Part shown: in pieces, positions 36,462 through 45,699 of the stretch | Layout of the letters: the number at the start of each line of letters is the position of its first letter | Numbering within the stretch: the stretch's first letter is position 1 | Source of the DNA: Chlorobium chlorochromatii | GTDB lineage: Bacteria > Bacteroidota > Chlorobiia > Chlorobiales > Chlorobiaceae | Direction of reading: 5' to 3' | DNA: 45,703 nucleotides | Assembly (NCBI GenBank): GCA_020721255.1 | Contig: DYND01000010.1 | Coordinates: 7,601-53,303 of the forward strand | Position numbers and translations under genes: made by a program | The notes under the pieces: model-generated | Databases searched by the model: none | Told to the model about the DNA's origin: nothing | The model's input: the letters and a program-made list of their open reading frames with translations, nothing else

Positions 36462-36983
36462 TTATCGGTTTGCGATATCGAGTTGTGTAACCTCTTTCGC
36501 AATTACCTCAACTTTGACGGGTGCAGTTCCTTTCTCAAAGAATCCAAGCCGTTTTGCCGCTTCGGCGCTTAAGTCAATAATGCGGTCGCCAATAAATGGA
36601 CCTCTGTCGTTAACACGAACGATGATAGTTGCTTTAGTCTCAAGATTCGTAACCTTGACGAGCGATGGCAGTGGAAGATATTTATGTGCTGCGCTTGGCC
36701 GTGATGGATCAAACACCTCACCGTAAGCGGTCAATTGTCCATTGTTTTGGTCAAGCGTCTCTTGCCCGTACCACGATGCAAGCCCAGTTTCTTCAAAGGC
36801 AACGGCCTCTTCATAACTCATCGGCACATAAACTTTACCATCAATAATGTATGGTGTGTTTTTTAACTTGCCAAGTCGATAAGCTTCTTCAGGTGAAATT
36901 CCACTGAAGTCAAGCCGTGAAGAGGAGCATGAGCTGAGTACAAACGGTAACATCAGTAATCCGGCGAGAAAAAAATGACGCAT
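36462..36983 (-). CDS. rlpA: RlpA-like septal-ring lytic transglycosylase lipoprotein
   Basis: This 173-residue protein starts with a lipoprotein signal (MRHFFLAGLLMLPFVLSSC, lipidated C19). The double-psi beta-barrel domain follows: GLASWYGQETLDQNNGQLTA, then YGEVFDPSRPSAAHKYLPLP and VRVNDRGPFIGDRIIDLS, with the conserved His (AAHKYLP) and Asp (NDRGPF). RlpA removes naked glycan strands at the septum in Pseudomonas. No SPOR domain is present. The start at 36983 is chosen for the signal peptide; the 22 extra codons upstream look non-coding. The DNA between this gene and the convergent transaldolase has no clear terminator. Confidence 0.9.
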   Translation of the reverse strand: MRHFFLAGLLMLPFVLSSCSSSRLDFSGISPEEAYRLGKLKNTPYIIDGKVYVPMSYEEAVAFEETGLASWYGQETLDQNNGQLTAYGEVFDPSRPSAAHKYLPLPSLVKVTNLETKATIIVRVNDRGPFIGDRIIDLSAEAAKRLGFFEKGTAPVKVEVIAKEVTQLDIANR

Positions 36984-37076
36984 TATATCAAGCTTATTGC
37001 ATCGGTTAACATTTTTTTTAATCAATGAAAGGTACAGAATTTCTCTCATTCCATTGTAATCTGGAGTTTATGAACA

Positions 37077-37733
37077 ATGCAGGTTTATGATCTCAGCCAA
37101 CAGCTTGAAGCAGGAATGCCCTGTTATCCAGGAACTCCTGATCCACGGTTTCAGCCAATCAGCACTATCGAATCCAACGGATTTTCAGAGCAACTTCTTA
37201 CAGTTTCTTCTCATACCGGTACTCATATTGACCTGCCATCGCATATTCTTGAAGGTGCGCCATCGCTTGATACATTTGATATCAACTCCTTTTTCGGTAA
37301 TGGTTTAGTGCTTGATGTGCGTAACACGCGTGATGGTTTAATTACCGTTGATATGCTCAAACCATTTCATGCGGATATTGCTGAGTGCGACTTTCTTTTG
37401 CTTTGCTCTGGTATGAGTAACGTATGGGGTACTTCTTCCTATTTTGAGCATTATCCGACACTCTCTATGGAAGCTGCTCAGTGGCTTGCAAGTTGTCCGC
37501 TTAAAGGTGTTGGTGTCGATATGATTTCGGTTGATGCGCCGGATGCCACTGATTTTCCTGTTCATCAGATTCTTTTGCAGCAAGAGTTGATTATTGTTGA
37601 GAATCTGGCAAATCTTTTTTCACTGTTGCATCATACCTTTCTTTTTTGCTGTTTTCCACTCAAGCTATCGCAAGGAGAAGCCTCGCCTGTTCGCGCGGTT
37701 GCATTGGTTGATGATAACAAAACGTTTTCTTGA
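37077..37733 (+). CDS. Cyclase-family metal-dependent hydrolase (kynurenine formamidase-like)
   Basis: This 218-residue protein has the signature HTGTHIDLPSH (46-56), the HxGTHxDxPxH metal-binding motif of the cyclase family (Pfam PF04199) that includes bacterial kynurenine formamidase. MQVYDLSQQLEAGMPCYPG is the typical opening, and GVGVDMISVDAP near 148 carries a further conserved Asp. No tryptophan-degradation genes are nearby, so the substrate is open. It precedes the fumarate reductase genes by about 100 bases on the same strand. Confidence 0.87.
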   Translation: MQVYDLSQQLEAGMPCYPGTPDPRFQPISTIESNGFSEQLLTVSSHTGTHIDLPSHILEGAPSLDTFDINSFFGNGLVLDVRNTRDGLITVDMLKPFHADIAECDFLLLCSGMSNVWGTSSYFEHYPTLSMEAAQWLASCPLKGVGVDMISVDAPDATDFPVHQILLQQELIIVENLANLFSLLHHTFLFCCFPLKLSQGEASPVRAVALVDDNKTFS

Positions 37734-37829
37734 CTTTTATTATTTTATTGGAAGTGAGATAACTGAGCTGTACTTTAGCGCGCAGGCACAGGTGATGTGC
37801 CATTGTTCTTTTTCACTAATCACTATGGT

Positions 37830-38498
37830 ATGAATCTTCTACTTTCATCTTTTTCTTCTCTTACCAATAAAGTGCTGATGGCACTTGCTGGTCTTTTTCT
37901 GGTAACTTTTTTAGGTGTTCATCTTGGCATCAATTTATTGTTGCTGAATAATGACGGAGGTCGGGCATTTACCGCTGCAGCTTCGTTTATGGGTACTAAT
38001 TCCATTATCAAAGTGTTTGAAATCGTGCTTTTCGCAGGATTTTTATTACACATTATTTTGGGAATGATGGTTTCAGGTCAAAACAAAGCGGCGCGTCCCT
38101 CGACTTATGTTGTCAGCAACCACTCTGCTACAGCACCATTCTCCAAGTACATGTTTCACACTGGCATTATCGTTTTCCTTTTTTTGCTGCTCCATTTTTT
38201 TGATTTTTATTTTATCAAGATTGGTCTTGTGGCTCCGCCGGATGGAATCGCCAGCCACGATTTTTACAGTAGAACCCTGCTGTTGTTTTCAACTCCCTGG
38301 TATTCATTACTCTACATTGTCTGTTTTGTCGCACTTGGCATTCACCTGAATCATGCCATACAGTCCGCTTTTCAGACGTTGGGATTAAACCACAGCAAGT
38401 ATATGGATGCAGTTAAAGTTATCGGTTCCGTGTACTCTTTGTTGATTACTGTCGGGTTCAGCATTGTGCCGCTCTTCATTCTCTTTTATCGTCACTAA
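37830..38498 (+). CDS. sdhC: Fumarate reductase/succinate dehydrogenase cytochrome b subunit
   Basis: This membrane anchor of about 222 residues has five hydrophobic helices, the single-subunit diheme type found in Wolinella-like and Bacillus-like enzymes. Histidines lie in or near helices where heme ligands are expected, for example FLGVHLGINLL, LLHIILGMMVSG, LLLLHFFDFYF and LGIHLNHAIQSAF. It exchanges electrons with the menaquinone pool. The open frame begins at a GTG (37797); the ATG at 37830 is preferred because it directly precedes the amphipathic start of helix 1. It is first in the sdhC-A-B order, 46 bases before the flavoprotein gene. Confidence 0.9.
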   Translation: MNLLLSSFSSLTNKVLMALAGLFLVTFLGVHLGINLLLLNNDGGRAFTAAASFMGTNSIIKVFEIVLFAGFLLHIILGMMVSGQNKAARPSTYVVSNHSATAPFSKYMFHTGIIVFLFLLLHFFDFYFIKIGLVAPPDGIASHDFYSRTLLLFSTPWYSLLYIVCFVALGIHLNHAIQSAFQTLGLNHSKYMDAVKVIGSVYSLLITVGFSIVPLFILFYRH

Positions 38499-38544
38499 GC
38501 ATTTCAAATTTGTTGACGAAAATTAACATTCATCATACGTTGCA

Positions 38545-40485
38545 ATGACACGTCTCAACGCCAGAATCCCTGAAGGGTCAGTGGCCAATAAGTGGACGAA
38601 CTATAAATCGGCCTGTAAACTGGTCAATCCCAATAATAAACGAAAGCTTGATATTATTGTTGTTGGCACTGGGCTTGCAGGCGCTTCGGCAGCCGCTTCG
38701 CTTGGCGAGCTTGGGTACAAGGTTAAAGTATTCTGCTATCAGGATACTCCGCGTCGTGCTCACAGCATAGCGGCACAAGGCGGAATAAACGCTGCTAAAA
38801 ATTATCCCAATGATGGTGATAGCGTTTATAGGCTCTTTTACGATACTATTAAAGGTGGCGATTATCGCGCACGTGAAGCTAACGTCTATCGCCTTGCTGA
38901 AGTGAGTAACCAGATTATCGACCTTTGCGTGGCGCAAGGGGTGCCGTTTGCTCGCGAGTACGGAGGATTGCTTGCCAATCGCTCATTTGGAGGCGCACAG
39001 GTATCGCGCACTTTCTATGCCAGAGGTCAGACAGGGCAGCAACTTTTGCTCGGTGCCTACAGTGCACTGAGCCGCCAGATTGCGTTGGGAAATGTGACCA
39101 TGTTCAATCGTCGCGATGTGCTTGACACCGTGCTTGTTGATGGAAAGGCACGCGGAATTATCACCCGAAATCTTGTTACTGGTGAAATCGAACGCCATGC
39201 AGCTCATGCGGTAGTGCTTGCGAGTGGTGGCTATGGCAACGTCTTTTTTCTCTCCACTAACGCCATGGGTTCTAACGTGACACCGATTTGGAGTGCTTAT
39301 AAAAAAGGGGCAATGTTTGCGAACCCTTCTTTTACCCAGATTCATCCGACCTGTATCCCTGTGCACGGTGATGCGCAGTCAAAGCTCACCCTGATGAGTG
39401 AAAGCTTGCGCAATGATGGTAGAATTTGGGTTCCTGCAAAAAAGAGCGATGTTGAGAAGCTGCGCAATCAAACCATAAAGCCATCTGATATTCCTGAAGC
39501 CGATCGCGACTATTACCTGGAACGTCGCTATCCCGCTTTTGGTAATCTTGTGCCGAGAGATGTAGCATCACGAGCCGCCAAAGAGCGATGCGATGCAGGC
39601 TTTGGCGTGGGCAGAACCGGCATGGCAGTATTTCTCGATTTTGCCGATGCTATAAAGCGAAAAGGGCACGATACCATCGATAAGCTCTATGGCAATCTAT
39701 TCCAGATGTATGAGCAGATTGTTGCTGATAATCCTTACGAGACACCGATGATGATCTATCCCGCTGTTCACTATACCATGGGCGGTCTCTGGGTTGATTA
39801 CGATCTTATGACGACGGTACCAGGTCTTTTTGCTCTTGGCGAGTGCAATTTTTCCGATCACGGCGCAAATCGCCTCGGTGCTTCAGCGCTTATGCAGGGA
39901 CTTGCCGATGGCTATTTCATCCTTCCCTATACTATTGGCAACTATCTTGCGGCTGAAATTCATACGCCACGCTTTAACCCTGATGCCACTGAATTCAATT
40001 TTGCCGCTCAAGCAGTTACGGCTCGTCTCAAGCAAATGAAGGGAAGTAGCGGCAAAGAGTCAGTTGATACCTTCCATCGGCGTCTTGGTAAAATCATGTG
40101 GGAGTATTGTGGCATGGCGCGTAACAATGACGGATTGACCAACGCATTGTCGATGATTGCTGAGTTGCGTCACGATTATGCAAAAGGAGTGTGTATTCCT
40201 GGTGGATTGGATGAATACAATCCCGAACTCGAAAAAGCGTGCAGAGTTGCTGATTTTATTGAGCTTGGTGAGCTGATGGTGCGCGATGCTCAGCAGCGTA
40301 AGGAGTCATGCGGTGGCCACTTCAGAGAGGAGTTCCAAACCAATGAAGGCGAAGCACTCCGTAACGATGACGATTTTGCGTTTGTTGCTGCGTGGGAATA
40401 TCAAGGTGCTGAAACTGCGGCAGCTCTTTATCGTGAAGCCCTTCAATTCGATGAAATTAAGCTTTCTCAGCGCTGCTATAAATAA
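38545..40485 (+). CDS. sdhA: Fumarate reductase/succinate dehydrogenase flavoprotein subunit
   Basis: This 646-residue cytosolic catalytic subunit carries covalently bound FAD. The dinucleotide motif is [10 protein letters not shown] (41-50). H73 in [18 protein letters not shown] is the expected FAD-linked histidine. Substrate-site sequences include [35 protein letters not shown] and the C-terminal FAD contact [19 protein letters not shown]. In green sulfur bacteria it works as fumarate reductase in the reductive TCA cycle, making succinate. The sequence alone does not tell direction. It lies 8 bases before the iron-sulfur gene. Confidence 0.97.
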   Translation: MTRLNARIPEGSVANKWTNYKSACKLVNPNNKRKLDIIVVGTGLAGASAAASLGELGYKVKVFCYQDTPRRAHSIAAQGGINAAKNYPNDGDSVYRLFYDTIKGGDYRAREANVYRLAEVSNQIIDLCVAQGVPFAREYGGLLANRSFGGAQVSRTFYARGQTGQQLLLGAYSALSRQIALGNVTMFNRRDVLDTVLVDGKARGIITRNLVTGEIERHAAHAVVLASGGYGNVFFLSTNAMGSNVTPIWSAYKKGAMFANPSFTQIHPTCIPVHGDAQSKLTLMSESLRNDGRIWVPAKKSDVEKLRNQTIKPSDIPEADRDYYLERRYPAFGNLVPRDVASRAAKERCDAGFGVGRTGMAVFLDFADAIKRKGHDTIDKLYGNLFQMYEQIVADNPYETPMMIYPAVHYTMGGLWVDYDLMTTVPGLFALGECNFSDHGANRLGASALMQGLADGYFILPYTIGNYLAAEIHTPRFNPDATEFNFAAQAVTARLKQMKGSSGKESVDTFHRRLGKIMWEYCGMARNNDGLTNALSMIAELRHDYAKGVCIPGGLDEYNPELEKACRVADFIELGELMVRDAQQRKESCGGHFREEFQTNEGEALRNDDDFAFVAAWEYQGAETAAALYREALQFDEIKLSQRCYK

Positions 40486-40493
40486 CTGTTACT

Positions 40494-41267
40494 ATGAACT
40501 TTACGCTGAAAATCTGGCGCCAGAAAAATGCTGTCGCCAAAGGTGAAATGGTCACCTATGCTGTTTCGGAAATATCACCTGACAGCTCATTTTTTGAAAT
40601 GCTTGATGCTCTGAATCAACAGCTTATTACCAGTGGCGGTGATCCCGTTGCCTTTGATCACGATTGCCGTGAGGGAATTTGCGGTACGTGCAGCCTTTAT
40701 ATTAATGGGCGTCCACATGGACCGCTCAAGGGTGTTACGACGTGCCAGCTTCACATGCGGTCGTTTAAGGATGGTGATACTATTCATATTGAACCGTGGC
40801 GCGCTAAAGCATTTCCCATTATAAGAGATCTTATTGTCGATCGGAGTGCGCTCGATAAAATTATTCAGGCTGGTGGCTATGTCTCCGTCCATACGGGTGG
40901 TGTGCCCGATGCCAATACAATTCCTGTGCCACACGAAAAAGCTGAATCCGCAATGGACGCTGCAGCTTGTATCGGTTGTGGCGCTTGTGTTGCTGCGTGT
41001 TCCAATGCAGCAGCAATGCTCTTTGTCGGGGCGAAAGTTTCGCATCTCGCGCTGCTGCCACAGGGCAAAGTAGAAGCGGCTAAACGGGTACAGAAGATGG
41101 TTGCTTGTATGGATGAGCTTGGATTTGGCAACTGTAGTAATACCTATGCCTGTGAAGCTGAGTGCCCGAAAGGGATATCCGTTGTCAATATAGCGCGCAT
41201 GAATCGGCAATTTCTTGCAGCAAACCTTTTGTCTGAAAGAGAAAAAGTTGTTAATATTTCACTCTAA
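40494..41267 (+). CDS. sdhB: Fumarate reductase/succinate dehydrogenase iron-sulfur subunit
   Basis: This 257-residue subunit carries electrons between the quinone and FAD sites. The [2Fe-2S] cluster ligands are C58, C63, C66 and C84 ([10 protein letters not shown] and TTC). The [4Fe-4S] ligands are in [11 protein letters not shown] (C159, C162, C165), followed by C169; the [3Fe-4S] region is C205-C214 with CEAECPKGI (C220, C224). The wide C205-x8-C214-x5-C220 spacing with a [15 protein letters not shown] motif is characteristic of the Wolinella/Bacteroides type. It ends the operon; the next gene codes for a chlorosome protein 168 bases on. Confidence 0.97.
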   Translation: MNFTLKIWRQKNAVAKGEMVTYAVSEISPDSSFFEMLDALNQQLITSGGDPVAFDHDCREGICGTCSLYINGRPHGPLKGVTTCQLHMRSFKDGDTIHIEPWRAKAFPIIRDLIVDRSALDKIIQAGGYVSVHTGGVPDANTIPVPHEKAESAMDAAACIGCGACVAACSNAAAMLFVGAKVSHLALLPQGKVEAAKRVQKMVACMDELGFGNCSNTYACEAECPKGISVVNIARMNRQFLAANLLSEREKVVNISL

Positions 41268-41435
41268 AACTATTTTTGTATGGTCTGAAAGAGGATTGCA
41301 AGTCGGTGGTAACTTTTTTTTCTATTTGTTCCACAGGTTCAAATGTTTTAACTTATATACATTACTGGAAACATTTCTCAGGAGCGTAGTATTGCAACAA
41401 CAATCTCTCTCCATAACCTCAAAACAATAACAACC

Positions 41436-41660
41436 ATGTCAAACGGAAACAACGATCTTTCAGGTGCTATCAGCAACCTTATGGACACCATGGGCAAACT
41501 TGCTCAGCAGCAGGTTGAGCTTATCAACACTGGCATTAAAACAGCTTCACAGCTTGTTGAGCCACTTGCCAAAACCGCTACCGATCTTCTTGGTAACGTT
41601 GTCAGCACCATGAACCAGATGTTGCAGAGCATCTCTTCAGCAATTGCTCCTAAAAAGTAA
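41436..41660 (+). CDS. csmB: Chlorosome envelope protein, CsmB/CsmF type
   Basis: This 74-residue protein of the envelope around the light-harvesting chlorosome has the CsmB layout: a short polar head (SNGNNDLSGAISNLMDTMGK), amphipathic helices and the tail NVVSTMNQMLQSISSAIAPKK-like ending (final SSAIAPKK). LAKTATDLLGNV is a central motif shared with CsmF. It has no Cys and no signal peptide. The gene stands alone between the fumarate reductase operon and a terminator. The sequence before the ATG (CTCAAAACAATAACAACC) has no Shine-Dalgarno match, odd for an abundant protein. It is the strongest taxonomic marker in the window. Confidence 0.88.
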   Translation: MSNGNNDLSGAISNLMDTMGKLAQQQVELINTGIKTASQLVEPLAKTATDLLGNVVSTMNQMLQSISSAIAPKK

Positions 41661-41677
41661 GTGTTGATTGTTTTCTT

Positions 41678-41719
41678 AAAAGCACCTTCTACGTTTATCG
41701 TACAGGGTGCTTTTTTTTT
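41678..41719 (+). terminator. Intrinsic terminator after csmB
   Basis: AAAAGCACC (41678-41686) pairs with GGTGCTTTT starting at 41706, with partial pairing of the inner arm (ACG/CGT), followed by nine T. It is a clear rho-independent terminator 18 bases after the csmB stop. Confidence 0.85.
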
Positions 41720-41781
41720 GCTCATATGGAATTGTGATTCGAGTTTTTTGTCTGTTGCACCTCTTTTGAAAACGTCATTGT

Positions 41782-42789
41782 ATGGCTACCCTGCAGCATA
41801 TTATCACTCTGTATACTTCCTTTTTTCATAGCGAATCGCTATCGGTTATAAAAATACAGGGCGATGCGTCGAGCCGCCAGTATTTTCGGATGACTGGCGC
41901 TGCAGGTTCTTGCATTGCCTGTTTCGATCCTGCATTTTCAGGCATAGCGGCAGAGCAGTACAATTTTCTGATGATGCAGAAGTTATTGTCAGAAAACAAT
42001 ATTCCAGTGCCCTCTATTATCACCGTTGATGAACAGAACGGTTTACTGCTTCAGGAAGATTGTGGAGAGCTGCTGTTGCAAAACGTTTTTGGAACAGTTG
42101 ATGAACCGACAATCCCCAACCGTTATCGGGAGATTCTTGATCTTCTTGTGCGATTACAGTCCATTTGTGGGGATAAAAAAATGCAGCCCTTTAGCTTGAG
42201 CTTTGACCAAGAAAAGCTGATGTTTGAGTTCGATTTTTTTATCGAGCACGCTTTGCAGAACTATTTTGCTCCACGTTTCAACCACAGCAGCATAAGCGCT
42301 TTACGCAGTGAGTTTGAGAAAATTGCAGAAATTCTTGTTCAGCCTCAACATTTTGTGCTGAATCATCGCGATTTTCACAGTCGTAATATTTTGATTCATC
42401 ATAACAAGCCAGTCATTATTGATTTTCAGGATGCTCGCATGGGCTTGCCACAATACGATGCGGTTTCGCTCATTAAGGATTCCTATATCCAGCTTGATTC
42501 TCCGCTTGTCGAAGAGCTGAAAGTTTATCACTACAACCAGCTCCGCAGTCACGATCTAAGCGCCATGACTTTCGACGAGTATCTCTACTATTTTGATATC
42601 ATGGCGTTTCAGCGAAACATCAAAGCCATTGGCACGTTCTGCTATCAAACGACCGTGAAAAAGAACAGCTCTTTTGAACATTCTATTGCGCCAACGCTCG
42701 CTTATTTGCCTGACTATATTTGCGCTCGTCCTGAATTGAGAGCCGCCGGAAAGCTTTTGCAACCACTTCTCGATGGAGTCGTTGCATGA
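41782..42789 (+). CDS. Aminoglycoside-phosphotransferase-fold kinase, AmgK-like
   Basis: This 335-residue cytosolic kinase has an N-terminal lobe with GDASSRQYFRM (24-37), a motif shared with AmgK, the anomeric N-acetylmuramate/N-acetylglucosamine kinase. The catalytic loop is NHRDFHSRNILIHH with D197 and N202, and the Mg2+ motif VIIDFQDARMG carries D214. It overlaps the next gene by 4 bases. AmgK and MurU together recycle MurNAc to UDP-MurNAc. The gene order and overlap support such a pair, but the sugar substrate is an inference. No murB is seen in the window. Confidence 0.75.
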   Translation: MATLQHIITLYTSFFHSESLSVIKIQGDASSRQYFRMTGAAGSCIACFDPAFSGIAAEQYNFLMMQKLLSENNIPVPSIITVDEQNGLLLQEDCGELLLQNVFGTVDEPTIPNRYREILDLLVRLQSICGDKKMQPFSLSFDQEKLMFEFDFFIEHALQNYFAPRFNHSSISALRSEFEKIAEILVQPQHFVLNHRDFHSRNILIHHNKPVIIDFQDARMGLPQYDAVSLIKDSYIQLDSPLVEELKVYHYNQLRSHDLSAMTFDEYLYYFDIMAFQRNIKAIGTFCYQTTVKKNSSFEHSIAPTLAYLPDYICARPELRAAGKLLQPLLDGVVA

Positions 42790-43799
42790 AAGCGTTTGTG
42801 CTTGCCGCAGGACTTGGCACTCGCCTTCGGCCACTGACTGAGCGTATTCCGAAACCACTGATTCCTGTTCTTAATGTTCCCAGCCTTTTCTATACTATTT
42901 CATTACTGAAACAGGCGGGCATCAGCGAGATTATCTGCAACATCCACCATCATGCGGAAATAATACAACGAGTTGTCGAAGCGAGTAATCTGCCGGATGT
43001 GCATATCACCTTCTCCGAAGAGCCGGTGATTCTTGGCACAGGAGGCGGCTTGAAAAAATGCGAAGCGCTTCTTGGGGATGATGATTTTATTCTGGTCAAT
43101 AGCGATATCATAACTGATATTAATTTCAAGGCACTTGTTCGGCATCACAAGGAATCTGGTCTTCCTGGAACGTTGACGTTGTATGCAACACCGAATGCAG
43201 ATGTGATAGGGTCCGTTGGTGTGGACGGTTGCCTGGTAAAAGATTTTGCGAATCGGCGAAATACTGGATTGTTTTCATCATTCATCTACACTGGTACAGC
43301 AGTGCTTAGTCCGGAAATTTTCCGTTTTATGACGGCGGAGTATTCGAGCATTGTTGATACAGGATTTACAGGGCTTATTGATAACGGTGGTCTTGGCTAT
43401 TATGAACATAAGGGATTGTGGATGGATATTGGCACCATGCAGAGCTACTGGCAGGCGAATCGTGATGCTACAGGTGTGATTCATCAGCTTGTTTTGCCGA
43501 TGAAGCAAGCGCTGGGATGCGCGCCGCATACCATTTCAGCAGAGGCAATTATCAGCGATGATGCAGAGATTTCAAATTCTGTTATTGGTAAAGGATGTCG
43601 TATCGGAGCGCGCAGTATCATCACCAATTCAGTGCTTTTGCCGAATGTTGACGTGCCTTCAGGAAGCGTGCTTTGCAACGCGATTGTTGATCCTTACAGT
43701 ATAACCATCATGGAATATAGATGTTCCCGCGAATCGAGTCTCTCAAGTGAATCTTCATGCATTGTTCACCATAGGGGGAGTAAATTGCATAATGGTTAG
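42786..43799 (+). CDS. Sugar-1-phosphate nucleotidyltransferase with left-handed beta-helix tail, MurU-like
   Basis: This 337-residue protein has an N-terminal nucleotidyltransferase domain with the signature AAGLGTRLRPLTERIPKPLIPV (from residue 7), ILGTGGGLKKCEALLG and VNSDIITDI (metal-binding Asp). From about residue 245 hexapeptide-like repeats occur (ISAEAIISDDAEISNSVIG, then KGCRIGARSIITNSVLL), a left-handed beta-helix. Pseudomonas MurU lacks this tail, so the partner function could instead be a mannose- or GlcNAc-1-phosphate transferase. It overlaps the kinase gene. After it, 349 bases carry no gene. Confidence 0.78.
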   Translation: MKAFVLAAGLGTRLRPLTERIPKPLIPVLNVPSLFYTISLLKQAGISEIICNIHHHAEIIQRVVEASNLPDVHITFSEEPVILGTGGGLKKCEALLGDDDFILVNSDIITDINFKALVRHHKESGLPGTLTLYATPNADVIGSVGVDGCLVKDFANRRNTGLFSSFIYTGTAVLSPEIFRFMTAEYSSIVDTGFTGLIDNGGLGYYEHKGLWMDIGTMQSYWQANRDATGVIHQLVLPMKQALGCAPHTISAEAIISDDAEISNSVIGKGCRIGARSIITNSVLLPNVDVPSGSVLCNAIVDPYSITIMEYRCSRESSLSSESSCIVHHRGSKLHNG

Positions 43800-44148
43800 C
43801 GCCTCGAACGGCCAAGAAATACAATAACAGACTCTCCAATTTTATCGTGAAGGACTCATAGATGGGCTCTGATCACGAAACGGAAAAAATAGCACGCTAA
43901 GAGATTCGATGAAACTGTAAGTCGCGTTAATATATTTATCCTATAATTATAATGGCTTTTTTCTAAACATAAGCCACTTTTATCAGATTTTGATGTGCTG
44001 CTGCCTGAGATCAGAATTGAGTAGTTTCGGTTTAACTAATTATTTTGCTATTCTTTAAAGGATCAGATAAGCTTCAGCATAAAATAAATCTATACCGATG
44101 TAAAACGCTTACCATACTTTAATCTCCCAATTCTGAGGCGATCCCAAA
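43800..44148. other. AT-rich gene-free stretch before the DUF262 gene
   Basis: No convincing coding sequence on either strand. A weak hairpin (TGGCTT at 43953-43958 with AAGCCA at 43971-43976, followed by CTTTT) may end the nucleotidyltransferase transcript. Frames around 43850-43920 are short and interrupted. The promoter for the DUF262 gene should lie in the last 150 bases, but no clear boxes are seen. This is a likely boundary of inserted accessory DNA. Confidence 0.5.
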
Positions 44149-45630
44149 ATGGCGAACGAACTACAATCATTATCCTTACTGTTCCAGAATAGGCTTTTCA
44201 GAATCCCGGACTATCAACGCGGGTACGCTTGGAGGCACGAGCAGCTCGTCGATTTCTGGGAGGACATCATGAACCTCCACGAGGACAGGTATCACTATAC
44301 AGGTTTGCTCTCCTTAAAAGCAGCGGGACGCGAAAGTGTCGCAGATTTCGCTAAGAACGAGTGGCAACCGAGCGGATACAAACTATTCCACGTTGTGGAC
44401 GGGCAACAGCGATTGACGACGTTCTCTATTCTCATGGGTGAGATTACCTCATTTGTCCGAGGACTCTTGGAAAACGATGGGAAAAAGGACGATGAGATTG
44501 TTCTCGGAGACGAAACCCTAAAACAGATTAAGGATAAGTACATCGTTAGGTATCGTCCGTCGATAGAACTCAATATTGTAAAAACATACCTGTTTGGCTA
44601 CGAAACCGACAACCCCAGTGCCGATTACTTGAAGTACAAGGTATTCGAGGAACCGTTCGGTGGGAATGTTTTTGAAACGTATTACACAAAGAACCTGAAA
44701 GACGCGAAGGTCTTCTTTGCCGAGGTGCTTCAGGCATTGTACAAGAGTGAGGAAATTGAGGGCATTGTGCGGGTTTACCGCAAACTGACCCTGCGCCTTA
44801 TGTTTAATCTTCACGAGATTGAGGATGACTATGACGTATTCGTCGCTTTTGAAACTATGAACAATCGTGGCAAAAAGCTGACAAACCTCGAACTGCTGAA
44901 GAACCGACTTATCTACATCACGACGCTCTTCGATGATGGGCAACTGGATTCAACGGAAAAAGAACAGTTACGAAATAACATCAACGATGCCTGGAAAGAG
45001 GTTTACTATCAACTGGGGCGCAACCAAAATGCCTCGATTTCCGATGATGAATTCTTGCGCGCCCATTGGATTACCTACTTCCAATATTCCCGTAAGGGTG
45101 GAGACGACTACATACAATATTTACTCGGAAAGTTCTCCGCAAAGAAGGTCTTTGAAAAATGTGCACCGATACAGGAACATGATGAAGATGGCCCGCTGAC
45201 TGATGTCGATGCCAGAGAAGACGATGAAACGTCAGAGGTTCAGATCGAAGCGGAAGCCCAGTTTGTCAGCAAACTCGCACCAAAGGAAATAAACAACTAT
45301 GTCAACAGCCTTAAATCGCTGGCGGAGTATTGGTATTATAGCTTCTTCTCCTACGAAAGCGACTTTTCGGACGATGAGAAAGTTTGGCTATACAAGCTGA
45401 ACCGTATCGGTATCGGTTATTTTCATCCGTTGGTCGTCGCTGCATTATCAAAGAAGAAAGACACAACACCGACAGAACGCATTGCGTTGTTTAAGTCCAT
45501 TGAGCGCTTTATTTTTGTGTCTTTCCGTATTGGAGGGTTCCAATCGAACTATCAGAGCAGCGTTTATTACAACAAGTCCCGAGACGTGTTGGATGGCAAT
45601 GCGTCCCTTGTTTCGATTTCCGAGGAATAG
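44149..45630 (+). CDS. DUF262-domain protein (GmrSD/type IV restriction-like), possibly interrupted
   Basis: This 493-residue protein opens with the DUF262 domain: FRIPDYQRGYAW (17-28) and VVDGQQRLTTFSIL (83-96), the ParB-like motifs that bind and cleave nucleotides in GmrSD. FVAFETMNNRGKKLTNLELLKN near 225 is the second conserved block. The rest is helical. No C-terminal HNH (DUF1524) motif is seen before the TAG at 45628-45630, yet the same frame stays open to the window end and still reads like a family C-terminus. Codon use (more GAC, AAG, TTC, CGC) differs from the neighbours, suggesting transfer. Such proteins are often phage-defence nucleases acting on modified DNA. Confidence 0.8.
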   Translation: MANELQSLSLLFQNRLFRIPDYQRGYAWRHEQLVDFWEDIMNLHEDRYHYTGLLSLKAAGRESVADFAKNEWQPSGYKLFHVVDGQQRLTTFSILMGEITSFVRGLLENDGKKDDEIVLGDETLKQIKDKYIVRYRPSIELNIVKTYLFGYETDNPSADYLKYKVFEEPFGGNVFETYYTKNLKDAKVFFAEVLQALYKSEEIEGIVRVYRKLTLRLMFNLHEIEDDYDVFVAFETMNNRGKKLTNLELLKNRLIYITTLFDDGQLDSTEKEQLRNNINDAWKEVYYQLGRNQNASISDDEFLRAHWITYFQYSRKGGDDYIQYLLGKFSAKKVFEKCAPIQEHDEDGPLTDVDAREDDETSEVQIEAEAQFVSKLAPKEINNYVNSLKSLAEYWYYSFFSYESDFSDDEKVWLYKLNRIGIGYFHPLVVAALSKKKDTTPTERIALFKSIERFIFVSFRIGGFQSNYQSSVYYNKSRDVLDGNASLVSISEE

Positions 45631-45662
45631 GACTCCAGGGTGGATAATTATAACCACGCAAA

Positions 45663-45699
45663 CAGTTTTATAAAAGTCATCACGCAGTTTTATAAAACT
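45663..45699. repeat. Two iterated near-palindromes at the right window edge
   Basis: CAGTTTTATAAAA occurs at 45663-45675 and again at 45685-45697, 22 bases apart (two helical turns). The second is part of the perfect 14-base palindrome AGTTTTATAAAACT (45686-45699). Such spacing suggests an operator for a gene to the right, but the same bases also read as open protein sequence after the DUF262 stop, so the meaning is uncertain. Confidence 0.4.

Noticed and set aside
36366-36462. Terminator between transaldolase and rlpA
   Set aside because: A T-run exists near 36410, but no stem of useful length precedes it.
41326-41359. Promoter for csmB from TTGTTC and TATATA
   Set aside because: The spacing of about 22 bases is too long for a standard promoter, so I did not list it.
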